Of a DNA stretch of 64,000 bases, positions 18,275 to 28,278 are shown one piece after another (the first letter of the stretch is position 1; every line of letters starts with the position of its first letter). The notes beneath the pieces are model-generated. The model made no database searches and was not told the origin of the DNA. It saw nothing but the letters and a program-made list of their open reading frames with translations. The stretch spans positions 124,001-188,000 of the forward strand of contig VEPM01000001.1 of NCBI GenBank assembly GCA_012026795.1, given 5' to 3'. Both the position numbers and the translations under genes were made by a program. This stretch comes from Candidatus Methanoperedens sp. (GTDB taxonomy: Archaea; Halobacteriota; Methanosarcinia; Methanosarcinales; Methanoperedenaceae).

Positions 18275-19287
18275 TTCATAACCTCTCCGGCTGCTTCCTT
18301 TGCAGTTAGAAATCTAAAGGGAACGCCATAATTTCTCGAAGCTTCATGTATATATTTCAGATTTCTCTTAAAGTAAGTCGATGTTAATGAATCTTTTCCA
18401 GTCAATTCATCTGCATGGAAATATGAAACCAAAAAGGTCATGCAATTATTTTCCTTACTTTCAAAGAACTTTCTTATAACACAGGACTTAAAAAAATCCG
18501 GATGATCATCTATTTTAGCCGGATTTCTTTTTCCTAAAGGATATCCCCTGCCTGGCCTGAGAAATCTTTTTAGTATCCTTTTAATTTGCCAGGATAATGA
18601 TATCTCAAAATTTGTCAGTGGAATTTCCAGAATGTTCAAAGATCGCTCATTCATATCCGCTTCTCTACGATAATCTGACTGTGATGGAAAATATGGTGGA
18701 TCTTTAGTAATTTCCCAATCATAGTAAAGAGAATCCGGTGAGTCATTTACTGGTTTGATAGATTTTTGCCCCGGCATTCCTGTAATATCCACTTTCAATC
18801 CGAGTTCATCCATCTTATTCATTGTGATATTGCTATGAAAATTCCAGCACATCCTGCTGCTGGTCAATTTAAACTCTTCTGGAAATCCTTTGTATCCTTC
18901 TTCCATACAATTTTCAATCCATATTCGATCTTCCAGTTCAGGATACCAGCTTTTTATGGATTCATTCCATCTCCACAGGTGAGGATGCCAGCCAATTTCA
19001 TCCCCTTCGGATTCAAGGCTTTTCCATTTATCCATGAAATTTCTTACCATCCATGCTGGATCTCCATATAACTCTTTCATCTGGTCATCGGATCTGAGAA
19101 ACCATGTTATTTTAGCATTATGCCCTTTCGTATCCTCAACAGAATTAGAAATTTCTTTAGCTTCAGGGATACCTTCCTCTATGCCTTTCCACGTGTGTTT
19201 TCCAAAATGCACATCGTAATCCAGACCGCCATATTGTGGTTGATCCGGTTCTGTGTCACAACAAATAATAACTATTACTTCATTCAT
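18271..19287 (-). CDS. Polysaccharide-deacetylase-like protein (NodB-type fold)
   Basis: This 338-residue protein has features of the CE4/NodB superfamily: an N-terminal 'CDTEPD' aspartate motif and a 'GDEIGWHPHLWRW' segment with histidines in the place of the HxxxH metal site. A late 'HADELTG' matches a C-terminal motif. There is no signal peptide, so it is cytoplasmic, unlike the secreted chitin/peptidoglycan deacetylases. Relatives often sit in archaeal and bacterial glycan clusters. Substrate and even deacetylase activity are unproven. It starts a three- to four-gene minus-strand unit, with about 200 bases of AT-rich sequence between it and the divergent gene at 19486. Confidence 0.75.
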   Translation of the reverse strand: MNEVIVIICCDTEPDQPQYGGLDYDVHFGKHTWKGIEEGIPEAKEISNSVEDTKGHNAKITWFLRSDDQMKELYGDPAWMVRNFMDKWKSLESEGDEIGWHPHLWRWNESIKSWYPELEDRIWIENCMEEGYKGFPEEFKLTSSRMCWNFHSNITMNKMDELGLKVDITGMPGQKSIKPVNDSPDSLYYDWEITKDPPYFPSQSDYRREADMNERSLNILEIPLTNFEISLSWQIKRILKRFLRPGRGYPLGKRNPAKIDDHPDFFKSCVIRKFFESKENNCMTFLVSYFHADELTGKDSLTSTYFKRNLKYIHEASRNYGVPFRFLTAKEAAGEVMK

Positions 19288-19485
19288 AAATTCTTTTAAT
19301 TAAGTCTATTTAGTACTTATCTCTATTAACTTATTAGGTTTATTTATATTGAGAAGCCTTAAAAAACTCAATATCGTATTCTATTATAATAATATTTATG
19401 GCCATATCTTTGAAATGCATGTTCATGTGTTCTCCTGAATAAAGGCAAAAGGTTGAAAAAAATACTATTAACAGAAGGAGATAAC

Positions 19486-21699
19486 ATGAAAAATATACAA
19501 TATAACTCAACTAATCACATCCTTAAAGCTACATTAATTGCCATTATAATAGTGGCAACTACATTACCACCAGCAAATGCATCACCTGATATGTCAAAAA
19601 ATGTAATCGGCAGGGCATTATGGGAACATTATTGGAATATCCAGAACACTCCTGAATATTATAATGGGCTACTTGATAGGGCTCAATATATCAATGCGGA
19701 CTCAATCGTTATGCCGTGGGGGACATGCTTCTTTGTTAAAGAGATTGCGCCAGGACAGGGATACTATGACTCACTGGGTAGAACAAAGAAAACTCTTGTG
19801 GATTTCTTAGCAAATGCACATAGTAGAAACATTACGGTTATTTTACTTTCCCCGGCTAATAAAATGACACTTACGGGAGATAGTTCATGTAAAGGGTATT
19901 TTGGCACACAGTATTTCCCTAAAGATAAAAATGGAACTAATTTAGAAAGTACCGGGACGAATTATCTGGATTTCAACTATCCTGAAGCCAGAGCAAAAAG
20001 AATCGGATTAATAAAATATGCAGTAAGCAATTTTGATTTCGATGGAGTTCTTATCGAAGAACCTGGCCTGTGGTTAGCAGGAACCACTAATACCGGATAT
20101 GGAGTTGAATGGTCAGGAAGAGAGGGTATTTTAAAAGAACATGGTTATGATATAAACATGTATTCATATCCATTTGAAAACTCGCCTCCTAATGCAAATC
20201 CGGTTTTACTTGATATGCTTCATGAGAGAGAAAAGGGAATGACATTGTTCTTCAAAGAACTCCGGGAAAGCATCTCATCATTAGGAAATGATTATAAATA
20301 TCCTTATTTTTTGATCGCGGCACAGACATATCAGACCTCGTACAATTCAGGTTGTGTTCTTGGAAATGGATGTGCTTCATACTCAATAAATCTTACAGAT
20401 TTAAATAAAAATAAATATATTGATTTATGGCTAACTGAGCGTACATCACCAGATAAAATTGGAACTTATACTCTCACCACACAAAAAAACTATTTGGAAG
20501 AAAATGTTAGAAGCACTCCTGATATTTATCATTCTGCGATAACGTATATTACGGATAGCGCCCTAAACGGTACGTACCTGAATCCATTATTCTTTGATGA
20601 AATATCAGCCATATCATCACTTGGTGGGACATCAGAAATAATTTATGCCGCTGGATTTTTAAATTATAATACATATCCACCTCTATGGAATCGAGTTCCA
20701 TCTGTATCATCTGTTTCTCCCTATGAATGGTTAAGAAACAACTTACCAAAAACTAAACGCACATTCAATCCAATTGGATTGAATGCTGACAGCTTGTCCT
20801 CGGGACTCCCAAATATTACCTCTCATCCTGCAAATAAAACAAGTGCTGTAGGGCAGGCTGCCACATTCAGCGTGGTGGCTACAGGAGCGTCGCCGGGATA
20901 TCAATGGCAGAAGAATGGCGTGAATATTCCTGGGGCGACGGGTTCATCTTACAATATTACTGTAACAGACTTATCTGAGGACAGATCAACGTTCCGTGTA
21001 AACTTGACGAACTCTTTTGGTAGCGTGGTGAGCAATGCTGCAACTTTGACAGTTGTATCAACCTCTTCAATTAATCTTGTCAGGAACCCGGGTTTTGAAT
21101 CAGGTACAACTTCATGGCTGTTCTATACAAGCGGAAATGGGACTTTCAGTACAATATCCCCTGGATACAACGGGACAAAAGCTGCCAATCTTTCATTGAT
21201 CAGTGGTGGTTCGAATATCCAGTTGTATCAGACAGGGATAACACTGGAACCAAATACCCCCTACTGGTTGAGTTTTACAGCATATTCAACAACAGGGCAT
21301 GACCTGACAGTGAATTTGATCAAACATAGTTCGCCATATACAAATTATGGTTTGAGCTTTACACCAGACCTTGGGACGAACTGGCAAACCTTTACAACTG
21401 AATTTACCACAAATGGTTTCTCAGGAACAGTGAATGATGCACGTTTGATGTTCCAGCTTGGGCAGTTTGTTGCTCCAGGAGATAGATATTATATTGATGA
21501 TATAAGACTGGAGAAGGTCGAAAATACCAATAGTATCTATGATATAAACAATGATAGCATCGTGAATAAGTATGATCTGTTTGAAGTCTCTCTTCATTTT
21601 GGTGAGAATACAGCAATACCTTACCCGATTTATGATGTAAATGAAGATGGAAAAGTAGATCTTTCGGATTTAATTTTGGTGAGTAGCAATATTATTTAA
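19486..21699 (+). CDS. Secreted glycoside-hydrolase-like protein with Ig, CBM4_9 and dockerin-like C-terminus
   Basis: The preferred ATG has GAAGGAGAT just before it; an in-frame TTG at 19453 is less likely. The 737-residue product has a signal peptide (to about 34) and a 400-residue TIM-barrel-like domain resembling the GH10-like 'GHL' families ('FDGVLIEEPGLW' could hold the acid residues). These are followed by an Ig-like domain (about 442-525), a CBM4_9-like module (530-685), and a C-terminal pair of 12-residue calcium loops, 'DINNDSIVNKYDL' and 'DVNEDGKVDLSDL'. The two loops are the type I dockerin pattern. It should act outside the cell on a polysaccharide. Catalytic activity is inferred only from fold resemblance. 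The neighbouring convergent gene has a similar N-terminal domain. Confidence 0.8.
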   Translation: MKNIQYNSTNHILKATLIAIIIVATTLPPANASPDMSKNVIGRALWEHYWNIQNTPEYYNGLLDRAQYINADSIVMPWGTCFFVKEIAPGQGYYDSLGRTKKTLVDFLANAHSRNITVILLSPANKMTLTGDSSCKGYFGTQYFPKDKNGTNLESTGTNYLDFNYPEARAKRIGLIKYAVSNFDFDGVLIEEPGLWLAGTTNTGYGVEWSGREGILKEHGYDINMYSYPFENSPPNANPVLLDMLHEREKGMTLFFKELRESISSLGNDYKYPYFLIAAQTYQTSYNSGCVLGNGCASYSINLTDLNKNKYIDLWLTERTSPDKIGTYTLTTQKNYLEENVRSTPDIYHSAITYITDSALNGTYLNPLFFDEISAISSLGGTSEIIYAAGFLNYNTYPPLWNRVPSVSSVSPYEWLRNNLPKTKRTFNPIGLNADSLSSGLPNITSHPANKTSAVGQAATFSVVATGASPGYQWQKNGVNIPGATGSSYNITVTDLSEDRSTFRVNLTNSFGSVVSNAATLTVVSTSSINLVRNPGFESGTTSWLFYTSGNGTFSTISPGYNGTKAANLSLISGGSNIQLYQTGITLEPNTPYWLSFTAYSTTGHDLTVNLIKHSSPYTNYGLSFTPDLGTNWQTFTTEFTTNGFSGTVNDARLMFQLGQFVAPGDRYYIDDIRLEKVENTNSIYDINNDSIVNKYDLFEVSLHFGENTAIPYPIYDVNEDGKVDLSDLILVSSNII

Positions 21700-21734
21700 C
21701 AAATATTATATTATTAAACAATTAAAAAAGAAAA

Positions 21735-21760
21735 GATACTTTCGATTTATCGAAAGTATC
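21735..21760. terminator. Perfect inverted repeat between convergent genes
   Basis: GATACTTTCGAT is followed after two bases by its exact reverse complement ATCGAAAGTATC, between the stop codons of the convergent genes ending at 21699 and 21772. It is preceded by an A-rich run. It could form a bidirectional terminator hairpin or be a protein-binding palindrome. Confidence 0.55.
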
Positions 21761-21771
21761 TACAAACCCAA

Positions 21772-24531
21772 TCATACCGTATTGCTGTCATTGATCATTT
21801 CCAATCGTATATCATCAATGTAGTATATATCCCTGGCAGAGGCAAATGGTCCAAGCTGGAACGTCAAACGTGCATCATTCACTGTTCCTGAGAAACTGCT
21901 GGTCTTAAATTCAGTTGTAATGGTTTGCCAGTTCGTTCCAAGATCTGGTGTAAAATCCAGACCATAATTAGTATATGGTGAATCATGCTTGATCAACTTC
22001 ATGGTCAGATCATGCCCTGTTGTAGAATATGCTTTAAAACTCAACCGATAGAGGGTATTCGCTTCCAATGTTATTTCTGTATGATACAACTGTATGTTTG
22101 TACTGCTGCTGCTCAAAGCAAGCTTTGCAGCATTGTTCCCCTCATATCCTGGAGAGGACATACTGAATGTCCCGGAGCCACCTGTGTAGAATAACCAGGA
22201 TGTGCTTCCCGATTCAAACCCTGGATTGCTGAGTAAATTATTGGCTGGGCGTAAATCCGTGGTGAACTGCCAGTTATACGGTGAAGCCATATTAGTGCCG
22301 GATAAATCCTTTGCATCATTTCCAATAATTACATTGTAAACTGTATTGTATGAAAGGTTCACAGGGGTATAAGTCATATTGTTTCCCGACCAGCTGAAAT
22401 CACCTGTTGTTTCCGGAATAGTGGAGAATGATGATTGCACCGATGACTTGTCCATCGCCTTACTGAATTCCACCGTTATCTTCTCTTCTACAGAAACGTT
22501 CTTTCCTGTTGGCGAATTTTCGATCACTTCCGGAGGTATGACTTTCTCCAGTCGGATATCATCTATATAATAAATGTCTCCTGCTTCTGCAAAATCTCCA
22601 ATGAAGAACATCAAGCGTGCATCATTCACTGTACCTGCAAAATCGCTTGAAGTAAATTCAGTCGTAAAGGTCTGCCAGCTTGTTCCCATATCAGGTATAA
22701 AATCCAGACCGTATGGATCATATGGGGAATCATGCTGAATCAAACGAACTTTCATTCCATGTCCGGTTGTGGAATAAGCCGAAAAACTCAAACGATATTG
22801 TGTGTTAGGTTCCAATATTATATCCGTTTGATATAACTGGATGTTCGATCCGCTACTCTTTAAATAGAGCTTCGCAGCATTGTTTCCCTTATAGCCCGGA
22901 GATACAATACTGAATGTTCCCAGGCCATTCGTGTAGAATGTCCATGAGTTGTCTCCTGATTCAAATCCCGCATTGTTGATAATTGTAGGTGTCAAATTTG
23001 TATCCGGTGGGCTAATAGTATATGTTGCTGTGACTATATCGCTTGGTGTTAATCCCGATTTCCATGCTCTTGCTTTCAAAGTTTTAGTTGAGGAAATAGT
23101 GATCGGGCCTGAGTATGCTGGAGAGTATTCGGTTGGTGTAGTGCCATCCGTAGTATAGTGTATTGTTGCACCGACAGTACTTGTTGAGATCGAGATACTC
23201 AGTGGGCTTGAATAAGTGCCTGAATTATAAGAGAGTGTTGGGGTTGCGACCGTTGGAACTATAACTGGTGTGGGGGTAGCTGTCGGAGAGTTTGTCGGGA
23301 CTGTTGATGTTCCACAGGAAGACGTAGGAATGCCCCGCAAAGTATTCATGATATTCTGTCCGTTTATAGTTCCCGCTAAATAGACCCAGGAGAAGATACC
23401 CACAGCGTCTGCACCGTATTTACACGCAGTTGCAGCCCTATCGAAAAATACAGGATTTGGCAAATTTCCTGTAGAAGAATGATAATACGGATATATTGTT
23501 GCGACTATGGGGATCTCAGGAATGGCTTTTGAAGCATCCTGAACTTTTTTCCCGAAACTGTCCATAGTATTACCGCCAATTTGAAGCGAATACCAATCAA
23601 TCAGGTTATTTTTAGCCAGATATTGCGGGTCAAGTCCGGCGATAGTTGCTGAGCTATACCAAATAATCCAGCTGTTTGCAGATAATTGAAAATCAGGGTT
23701 AGCCTTGTTGGCATTTATAGAGTTTCTTAATCTTGTGAAAAATGTATTCCATGAATCTCTTTGTATATCTGTAATATCTTTTTGTACCTGTAACTGGGTT
23801 CTTCCTCCAGGATACAGCGGGTCATAACCATATTTATTTTTTACCTTTTCACGCACTGCTGTTGAATATGAATAATGCAAAAGAACGGGTTCTTCAATAT
23901 GAAGCCCATCCAGAGTTGGATAATGTTTCGCTACCCATGTATACAAACCTATTTCGTAATCTTGAAGTTCTTTGAATGATATATCCAGGCGGTAATATGA
24001 ATTTGATTTAATTTTACTCCCGGATTGGGTAACTATATTAAATGGATAATTAGCAGAAGGGCCAAAAAGTCTATATTCTGCCCTGAATGAACCACTAACG
24101 ATGCTAACGGCAGACCACGCATGAACCTGTATATTATTTGCATGAGCTTTCTTAATAAAATATTCAAGCATGGGTAATCCATTATATGTCGGCTTCGCTC
24201 GATCATCCCAGCTTGCTTTATTTACCGGGTCGCGGGTTGCTTCAAAATATTCACTACCTACCTGTACTGCAATAGCATCAGCCTTTATGGCAACAGCATC
24301 CGAGATAATCTTGTCTATTTTTGCTGTGGTATCAAGTGCGCCTCCCCATTCATTTACATAAAGCAAACGATTGAAAGGCTGTCCTTCTGAAGCACCTGCT
24401 ACATCCATTCCCCCAAACGCTAATATTAATAATAACATAATGCTGAGAATGGATTTATTGTTTATTGGACAATTTCTTAAAACATTTTTAATAACTTCTT
24501 CAGAATTTTGCCGCATAATTGTATAACTCAT
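21772..24531 (-). CDS. Secreted glycoside-hydrolase-like protein with CHB_HEX_C, Big_5 and two CBM4_9 modules
   Basis: This 919-residue protein has a hydrophobic signal segment at about 26-46 after a longer than usual N-terminus. An AAGGTGATT ribosome site supports the start. Residues about 50-415 look like a GHL10-type TIM barrel ('LLYVNEWGG', 'LDGLHIEEPVL', 'PIVATIYPYYHS'). A Thr/Pro linker leads to a chitobiase-C-terminal-like domain ('TIHYTTDGTTPTEYSPAYSG'), a CBM4_9-like module, a Big_5-like domain and a second CBM4_9-like module. The protein probably cleaves or binds surface polysaccharide. It shares the 'IEEP' region and the CBM with the convergent neighbour, so the two may be a functional pair. 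The upstream 24532-24803 gap is AT-rich without recognised features. Confidence 0.8.
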   Translation of the reverse strand: MSYTIMRQNSEEVIKNVLRNCPINNKSILSIMLLLILAFGGMDVAGASEGQPFNRLLYVNEWGGALDTTAKIDKIISDAVAIKADAIAVQVGSEYFEATRDPVNKASWDDRAKPTYNGLPMLEYFIKKAHANNIQVHAWSAVSIVSGSFRAEYRLFGPSANYPFNIVTQSGSKIKSNSYYRLDISFKELQDYEIGLYTWVAKHYPTLDGLHIEEPVLLHYSYSTAVREKVKNKYGYDPLYPGGRTQLQVQKDITDIQRDSWNTFFTRLRNSINANKANPDFQLSANSWIIWYSSATIAGLDPQYLAKNNLIDWYSLQIGGNTMDSFGKKVQDASKAIPEIPIVATIYPYYHSSTGNLPNPVFFDRAATACKYGADAVGIFSWVYLAGTINGQNIMNTLRGIPTSSCGTSTVPTNSPTATPTPVIVPTVATPTLSYNSGTYSSPLSISISTSTVGATIHYTTDGTTPTEYSPAYSGPITISSTKTLKARAWKSGLTPSDIVTATYTISPPDTNLTPTIINNAGFESGDNSWTFYTNGLGTFSIVSPGYKGNNAAKLYLKSSGSNIQLYQTDIILEPNTQYRLSFSAYSTTGHGMKVRLIQHDSPYDPYGLDFIPDMGTSWQTFTTEFTSSDFAGTVNDARLMFFIGDFAEAGDIYYIDDIRLEKVIPPEVIENSPTGKNVSVEEKITVEFSKAMDKSSVQSSFSTIPETTGDFSWSGNNMTYTPVNLSYNTVYNVIIGNDAKDLSGTNMASPYNWQFTTDLRPANNLLSNPGFESGSTSWLFYTGGSGTFSMSSPGYEGNNAAKLALSSSSTNIQLYHTEITLEANTLYRLSFKAYSTTGHDLTMKLIKHDSPYTNYGLDFTPDLGTNWQTITTEFKTSSFSGTVNDARLTFQLGPFASARDIYYIDDIRLEMINDSNTV

Positions 24532-24803
24532 GTATTCTAATCACCTTTTTACATTGTAAGAACTTATAATCAGATATTTCAATTTTATTTAAACATGTTG
24601 ACAGTTTTTCTAAGTTTTTTAAGTTTTAAAGAATTACCGTGATTTATTTCAAGAATTAAAGAGTGGATATTGGATATTTATTCAATTCTATGGATTCTAA
24701 CGCTTTAAACATATTTTAAGAAAAAAAGAACCCACAAATTCTATAATCAAGTAGCATATTACAAAAGTGGGGCTTATGATAATAGCATTTGAATCATTAT
24801 GGA

Positions 24804-26318
24804 TCAAAATAAATTTCTAAGATTCCATATACTGATATTCCCATTATCAAATACCTTGTCAACCTCATCGATTCTTGATCCCAAAAATACAGAAATAGCT
24901 CTCTCATTCTTTATGTAATAATTAATATTGAAATTTTGAGCAAGATTGCCCCACCTGCCATCTAAACCCTCTGAATTTAATTTATACCACATCCATGTGG
25001 TCATTCCGGTTTGGTTTTCCAAATTGTAAGGGCCATCTAAATAAAAAAGACTCGAGAATGGAGACCTCATTGACACATTGAAATCTCCCAGATAACCTTG
25101 AACAGGATATACTACAGGGCCTTCACTGAACATAGTTATTCCCGAATAAGCAAGCACTCTGCGGTTAAGTACCCCATCGTCAGTATATACCAATTTGTTC
25201 GTAAATGATTTGGTCCATTGAGCAGCATTAATGGTACTTTCTTCTGCCCAATATGCATTTGATTTACTTTGACCTTCAATATTAGACCTGCCAAATTGAT
25301 AATACTCTGAAACTCCCATAGAAATTATAATAAAGATTAACATAATATAATATGCAGTTTTCCTGTTTTGGGATATCCTGATCAGGTTCACAACTCCATA
25401 GCTTGCCAGCAATGCTTCCAGAGGTAACATGAAATATTTGGCATACATCACGATTCCAAAAAGAGGCGTGAAAAATAATAAAACCAATATGATAAAACTT
25501 TCTTCAAAGGTTCTATTTTTTTTAAACAGAAGAGAAATGAAACCTCCTATTGCGAAAAAACCCATTATCCCGACATATCTGGAATAATTGAGAATTAATT
25601 TATCCAGAGTAGTTTCCTGGATGGAAAGCTCCATAAATAAAAATATGAATAATGCTAATAGTACTATAGATCCGAAAAAAACCGATGATTTGAATTGAAT
25701 ATTGCGAATTAATACAGCAAAGAAAAAACTTAGTACAATAGGAATAACGAGTAAAAAGAGATTATGTGTCGCAAAAAGCAATATAAATAATAGAATAGTA
25801 AATAAAACATATTTTAATTTAGAAAAGCGATATTTGATCAGGAAATAAATAAATAATGGTAACATCACCAGGAAAAAACCCCTTCCTGAGGCGCTCCATG
25901 TTGTCAGATACAATATTCCCGGTGATGTTGAATATATAAGTGCTGTAATAAACTTGAATATTTTATCATTATTTATCACTCCTGCCATTAAATATGATGT
26001 AAATAAACTAAAAATCCCTAACGATACCAGAGCAACCCAAATTGCCTGTTCCATTTCCAGAGATATTAATTGTGACACTCCGGATAAAAAAAAAGGCAGG
26101 GCACTTGCCTGAGAAAAAGGATACAAACCAACTATTGAGAGTGGATGGATCCACCATTTTGCATGACCGGATACAGATATGGAATCTGAAATAAAGTGGA
26201 TCAGGAACGAGTCATTTCCGATTTCATGGGGCGTTACGGGGAATCTCAAAATAACATTGATAAGAATCAGGCAAATCCATAGAAAAATCCAGCTGCGTTT
26301 TGAAAAATTATAATCCAT
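24804..26318 (-). CDS. Polytopic membrane protein, GT-C-like
   Basis: This 504-residue protein has about ten to twelve hydrophobic helices in its first 350 residues and a soluble C-terminal part of about 150 residues. The first extracytoplasmic loop contains 'HEIGNDSF', an acidic motif in the place where GT-C glycosyltransferases keep a catalytic Asp or Glu. Such enzymes use lipid-phosphate sugars outside the membrane. I do not recognise the exact family, so the assignment is structural only. It is the last gene of an eight-gene operon and begins four bases after the GT2 gene. Confidence 0.6.
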   Translation of the reverse strand: MDYNFSKRSWIFLWICLILINVILRFPVTPHEIGNDSFLIHFISDSISVSGHAKWWIHPLSIVGLYPFSQASALPFFLSGVSQLISLEMEQAIWVALVSLGIFSLFTSYLMAGVINNDKIFKFITALIYSTSPGILYLTTWSASGRGFFLVMLPLFIYFLIKYRFSKLKYVLFTILLFILLFATHNLFLLVIPIVLSFFFAVLIRNIQFKSSVFFGSIVLLALFIFLFMELSIQETTLDKLILNYSRYVGIMGFFAIGGFISLLFKKNRTFEESFIILVLLFFTPLFGIVMYAKYFMLPLEALLASYGVVNLIRISQNRKTAYYIMLIFIIISMGVSEYYQFGRSNIEGQSKSNAYWAEESTINAAQWTKSFTNKLVYTDDGVLNRRVLAYSGITMFSEGPVVYPVQGYLGDFNVSMRSPFSSLFYLDGPYNLENQTGMTTWMWYKLNSEGLDGRWGNLAQNFNINYYIKNERAISVFLGSRIDEVDKVFDNGNISIWNLRNLF

Positions 26319-26322
26319 AATA

Positions 26323-27213
26323 TCATGTCCTTCTGGACTTATTATTAAAATAATATTGCCAGATCTCCCTGGGTTTTCGATAATAATAATATTCCCTGAT
26401 TACAGGGTCATTTGTTTTTTCTTTTCGATGTATGTAACTGCTAATATATCCGAATAAATATGCAAATCCTAAATAATGCGGTCTCTTGAAACAATACTTA
26501 AATCCTTTTGCAGCAACAATACATGGATTCATATCCAGGTAATATTCAGAGGTGCCTTTTAAATAATAACCTTTTTTCAATCCTTCTGCGCTACCTGTTT
26601 CTCTTGAATGGATCATTTTTATATCATTAAATCTTTTAATTTTCCATTCTTTTAGCATTGCTTTCACCCTCATAACGCTTTCCCATGCATAAGATACCGG
26701 AACTCCGCCAATTTCCTCAATACATGCTCTCCTGCACATCATTTCACCCCCTGAAATTGTATCATATCGACTTTGGGCATCCTGCAAATTACCAGAGGCA
26801 TCGATATATTGGATATTTCCACTTGCAATTCCTAGATCCTCATCTTTTTCAAATACGGCGAGGAGTTTTTTAAAAAAATCGTTGTCTTGCGTATACATAT
26901 CAGAATCAAGAAACATAATACAATCATATGTCATGGTATGTTCTTTACAAAAACTTTGTGCAAAGTCAAAGCCTCTTTTTATAACTTCAGAGATATGAAT
27001 CGTCAGATCCCTGTATCCTTCATTTAAATAAATGCTTTCAACCCAGCTATGATTTTTCCTGGTATCTTGTATTATCTCGGATGTTTTATCAGTGCTTCCA
27101 TCGTCTACAATGACCCATAATGCCGGTTTGATTGATTGGGATAATATTGATCGGATTAAATCCTTTAAACTTTTTTCTTCATTCTTAACCGGTGTAATAA
27201 TTATGTAATTCAT
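26323..27213 (-). CDS. Glycosyltransferase family 2
   Basis: This 296-residue GT-A enzyme has 'ITPVKNEEKSLKDLIRSIL', 'IVDDGSTDKTSE' and the metal-binding 'FLDSDM' near residue 123. The family includes dolichyl-phosphate-sugar and similar synthases. There is no clear transmembrane segment, and a basic, aromatic tail may associate with the membrane. It lies between a DUF354 gene (five bases away) and the GT-C-like membrane protein (four bases away). It might make a lipid-linked sugar donor for that protein, which is inference from the pairing. Confidence 0.85.
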   Translation of the reverse strand: MNYIIITPVKNEEKSLKDLIRSILSQSIKPALWVIVDDGSTDKTSEIIQDTRKNHSWVESIYLNEGYRDLTIHISEVIKRGFDFAQSFCKEHTMTYDCIMFLDSDMYTQDNDFFKKLLAVFEKDEDLGIASGNIQYIDASGNLQDAQSRYDTISGGEMMCRRACIEEIGGVPVSYAWESVMRVKAMLKEWKIKRFNDIKMIHSRETGSAEGLKKGYYLKGTSEYYLDMNPCIVAAKGFKYCFKRPHYLGFAYLFGYISSYIHRKEKTNDPVIREYYYYRKPREIWQYYFNNKSRRT

Positions 27214-27218
27214 AACTC

Positions 27219-28274
27219 TTACAGGATATTTGAGAAACTATCCGGGAAATTTTCGACAAACTCGATCATAAATTTTGACACATCAATTTTATCTTTTAAC
27301 ATGTTATCCCTTTTTTTCGCCCAGGTACCTTTTATGTCTTCCTGCTCTAATAATTTAATTGCAGTTCCAAGAATATTGTCATATGATCTTTCAACTTCTG
27401 AAAAACTGAAGATCAGACCATATTTTTTTTCTTGTTCATCAATATATCCAGTACGCAGGTTATTGATGTAGATCGCCGGCGTGCCAAGTACGGCAGCCTC
27501 GCTGGCCATTGTACCGCCTTCTCCGATATACAGTGTCGCATAGCTAAGCAGGTCATGCAGCATTTCCGGTCCTACTTTGATACGATAGGCTTCAAAATCT
27601 TCCGGAAGTGCTGTTTCCGATGAAATAAATACTTTACCATATTTTTCCAGTTCTTTTATTAATTTTAATTTCATTTCAAAACTTAATCTTTTTTGGCCAA
27701 CATCATGGATAGCATTCCACGAAACAAAACGAAATATGAAAAAAACATCGCCCTTGCTCAGGTTCATTTTAGATAATATTGACGGATCCGGCCGGAAATG
27801 ATCTGGATGAAGGTACGCCAGCTCAAAATAACCATTGAATCGAACTTGTTTCCTGCCAAAGTCTTTTTTAAAGCAATCCGATGTGACTATTGCTGAAGTA
27901 AATGGTAATACTATTTTATGTAAATTTTCAACGTGTTCGGTATCTTCAAAAACGATAAAAGGTTTCTTCAATAAAGCACTGACATGGGCAAAGTGGGGCA
28001 AAGCCTGTCCTATAAAAATATCCGGCCGAAATTCCAGGGCTATTCTAAGTGTATAATATTCCCACATTATCAAATTTAATATTTTCTTAAATAATGTCGG
28101 TTGATTTTTTCCAATGACATCATATTTAATATTAAATTTCTCAAGAAGGTATCCTGTGATTTCTTTTTCAACCAGGACTACCCTGACTTCGTGATCCCTC
28201 GCACTCATCGCCTTTATGAAGTATTTAAACATATATACTTGCTTCGGATGTGAGATCCCGATTAAAATTCGCAT
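27219..28274 (-). CDS. DUF354 family protein (UDP-GlcNAc 2-epimerase/GT-B-like fold)
   Basis: This 351-residue protein has the DUF354 pattern: an N-terminal 'ISHPKQVYMFKYFIKAM', 'RPDIFIGQALPHFAHV', and a C-terminal 'YIGEGGTMASEAAVLGTPAI' nucleotide-binding loop like that of UDP-GlcNAc 2-epimerases and GT-B enzymes. The family is common in archaeal polysaccharide clusters and its activity is not established. GAGGT stands six bases before the start. It starts only a few bases from the end of the kinase-like gene upstream, so it is part of the same operon. Confidence 0.82.
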   Translation of the reverse strand: MRILIGISHPKQVYMFKYFIKAMSARDHEVRVVLVEKEITGYLLEKFNIKYDVIGKNQPTLFKKILNLIMWEYYTLRIALEFRPDIFIGQALPHFAHVSALLKKPFIVFEDTEHVENLHKIVLPFTSAIVTSDCFKKDFGRKQVRFNGYFELAYLHPDHFRPDPSILSKMNLSKGDVFFIFRFVSWNAIHDVGQKRLSFEMKLKLIKELEKYGKVFISSETALPEDFEAYRIKVGPEMLHDLLSYATLYIGEGGTMASEAAVLGTPAIYINNLRTGYIDEQEKKYGLIFSFSEVERSYDNILGTAIKLLEQEDIKGTWAKKRDNMLKDKIDVSKFMIEFVENFPDSFSNIL

Positions 28275-28278
28275 GGAG

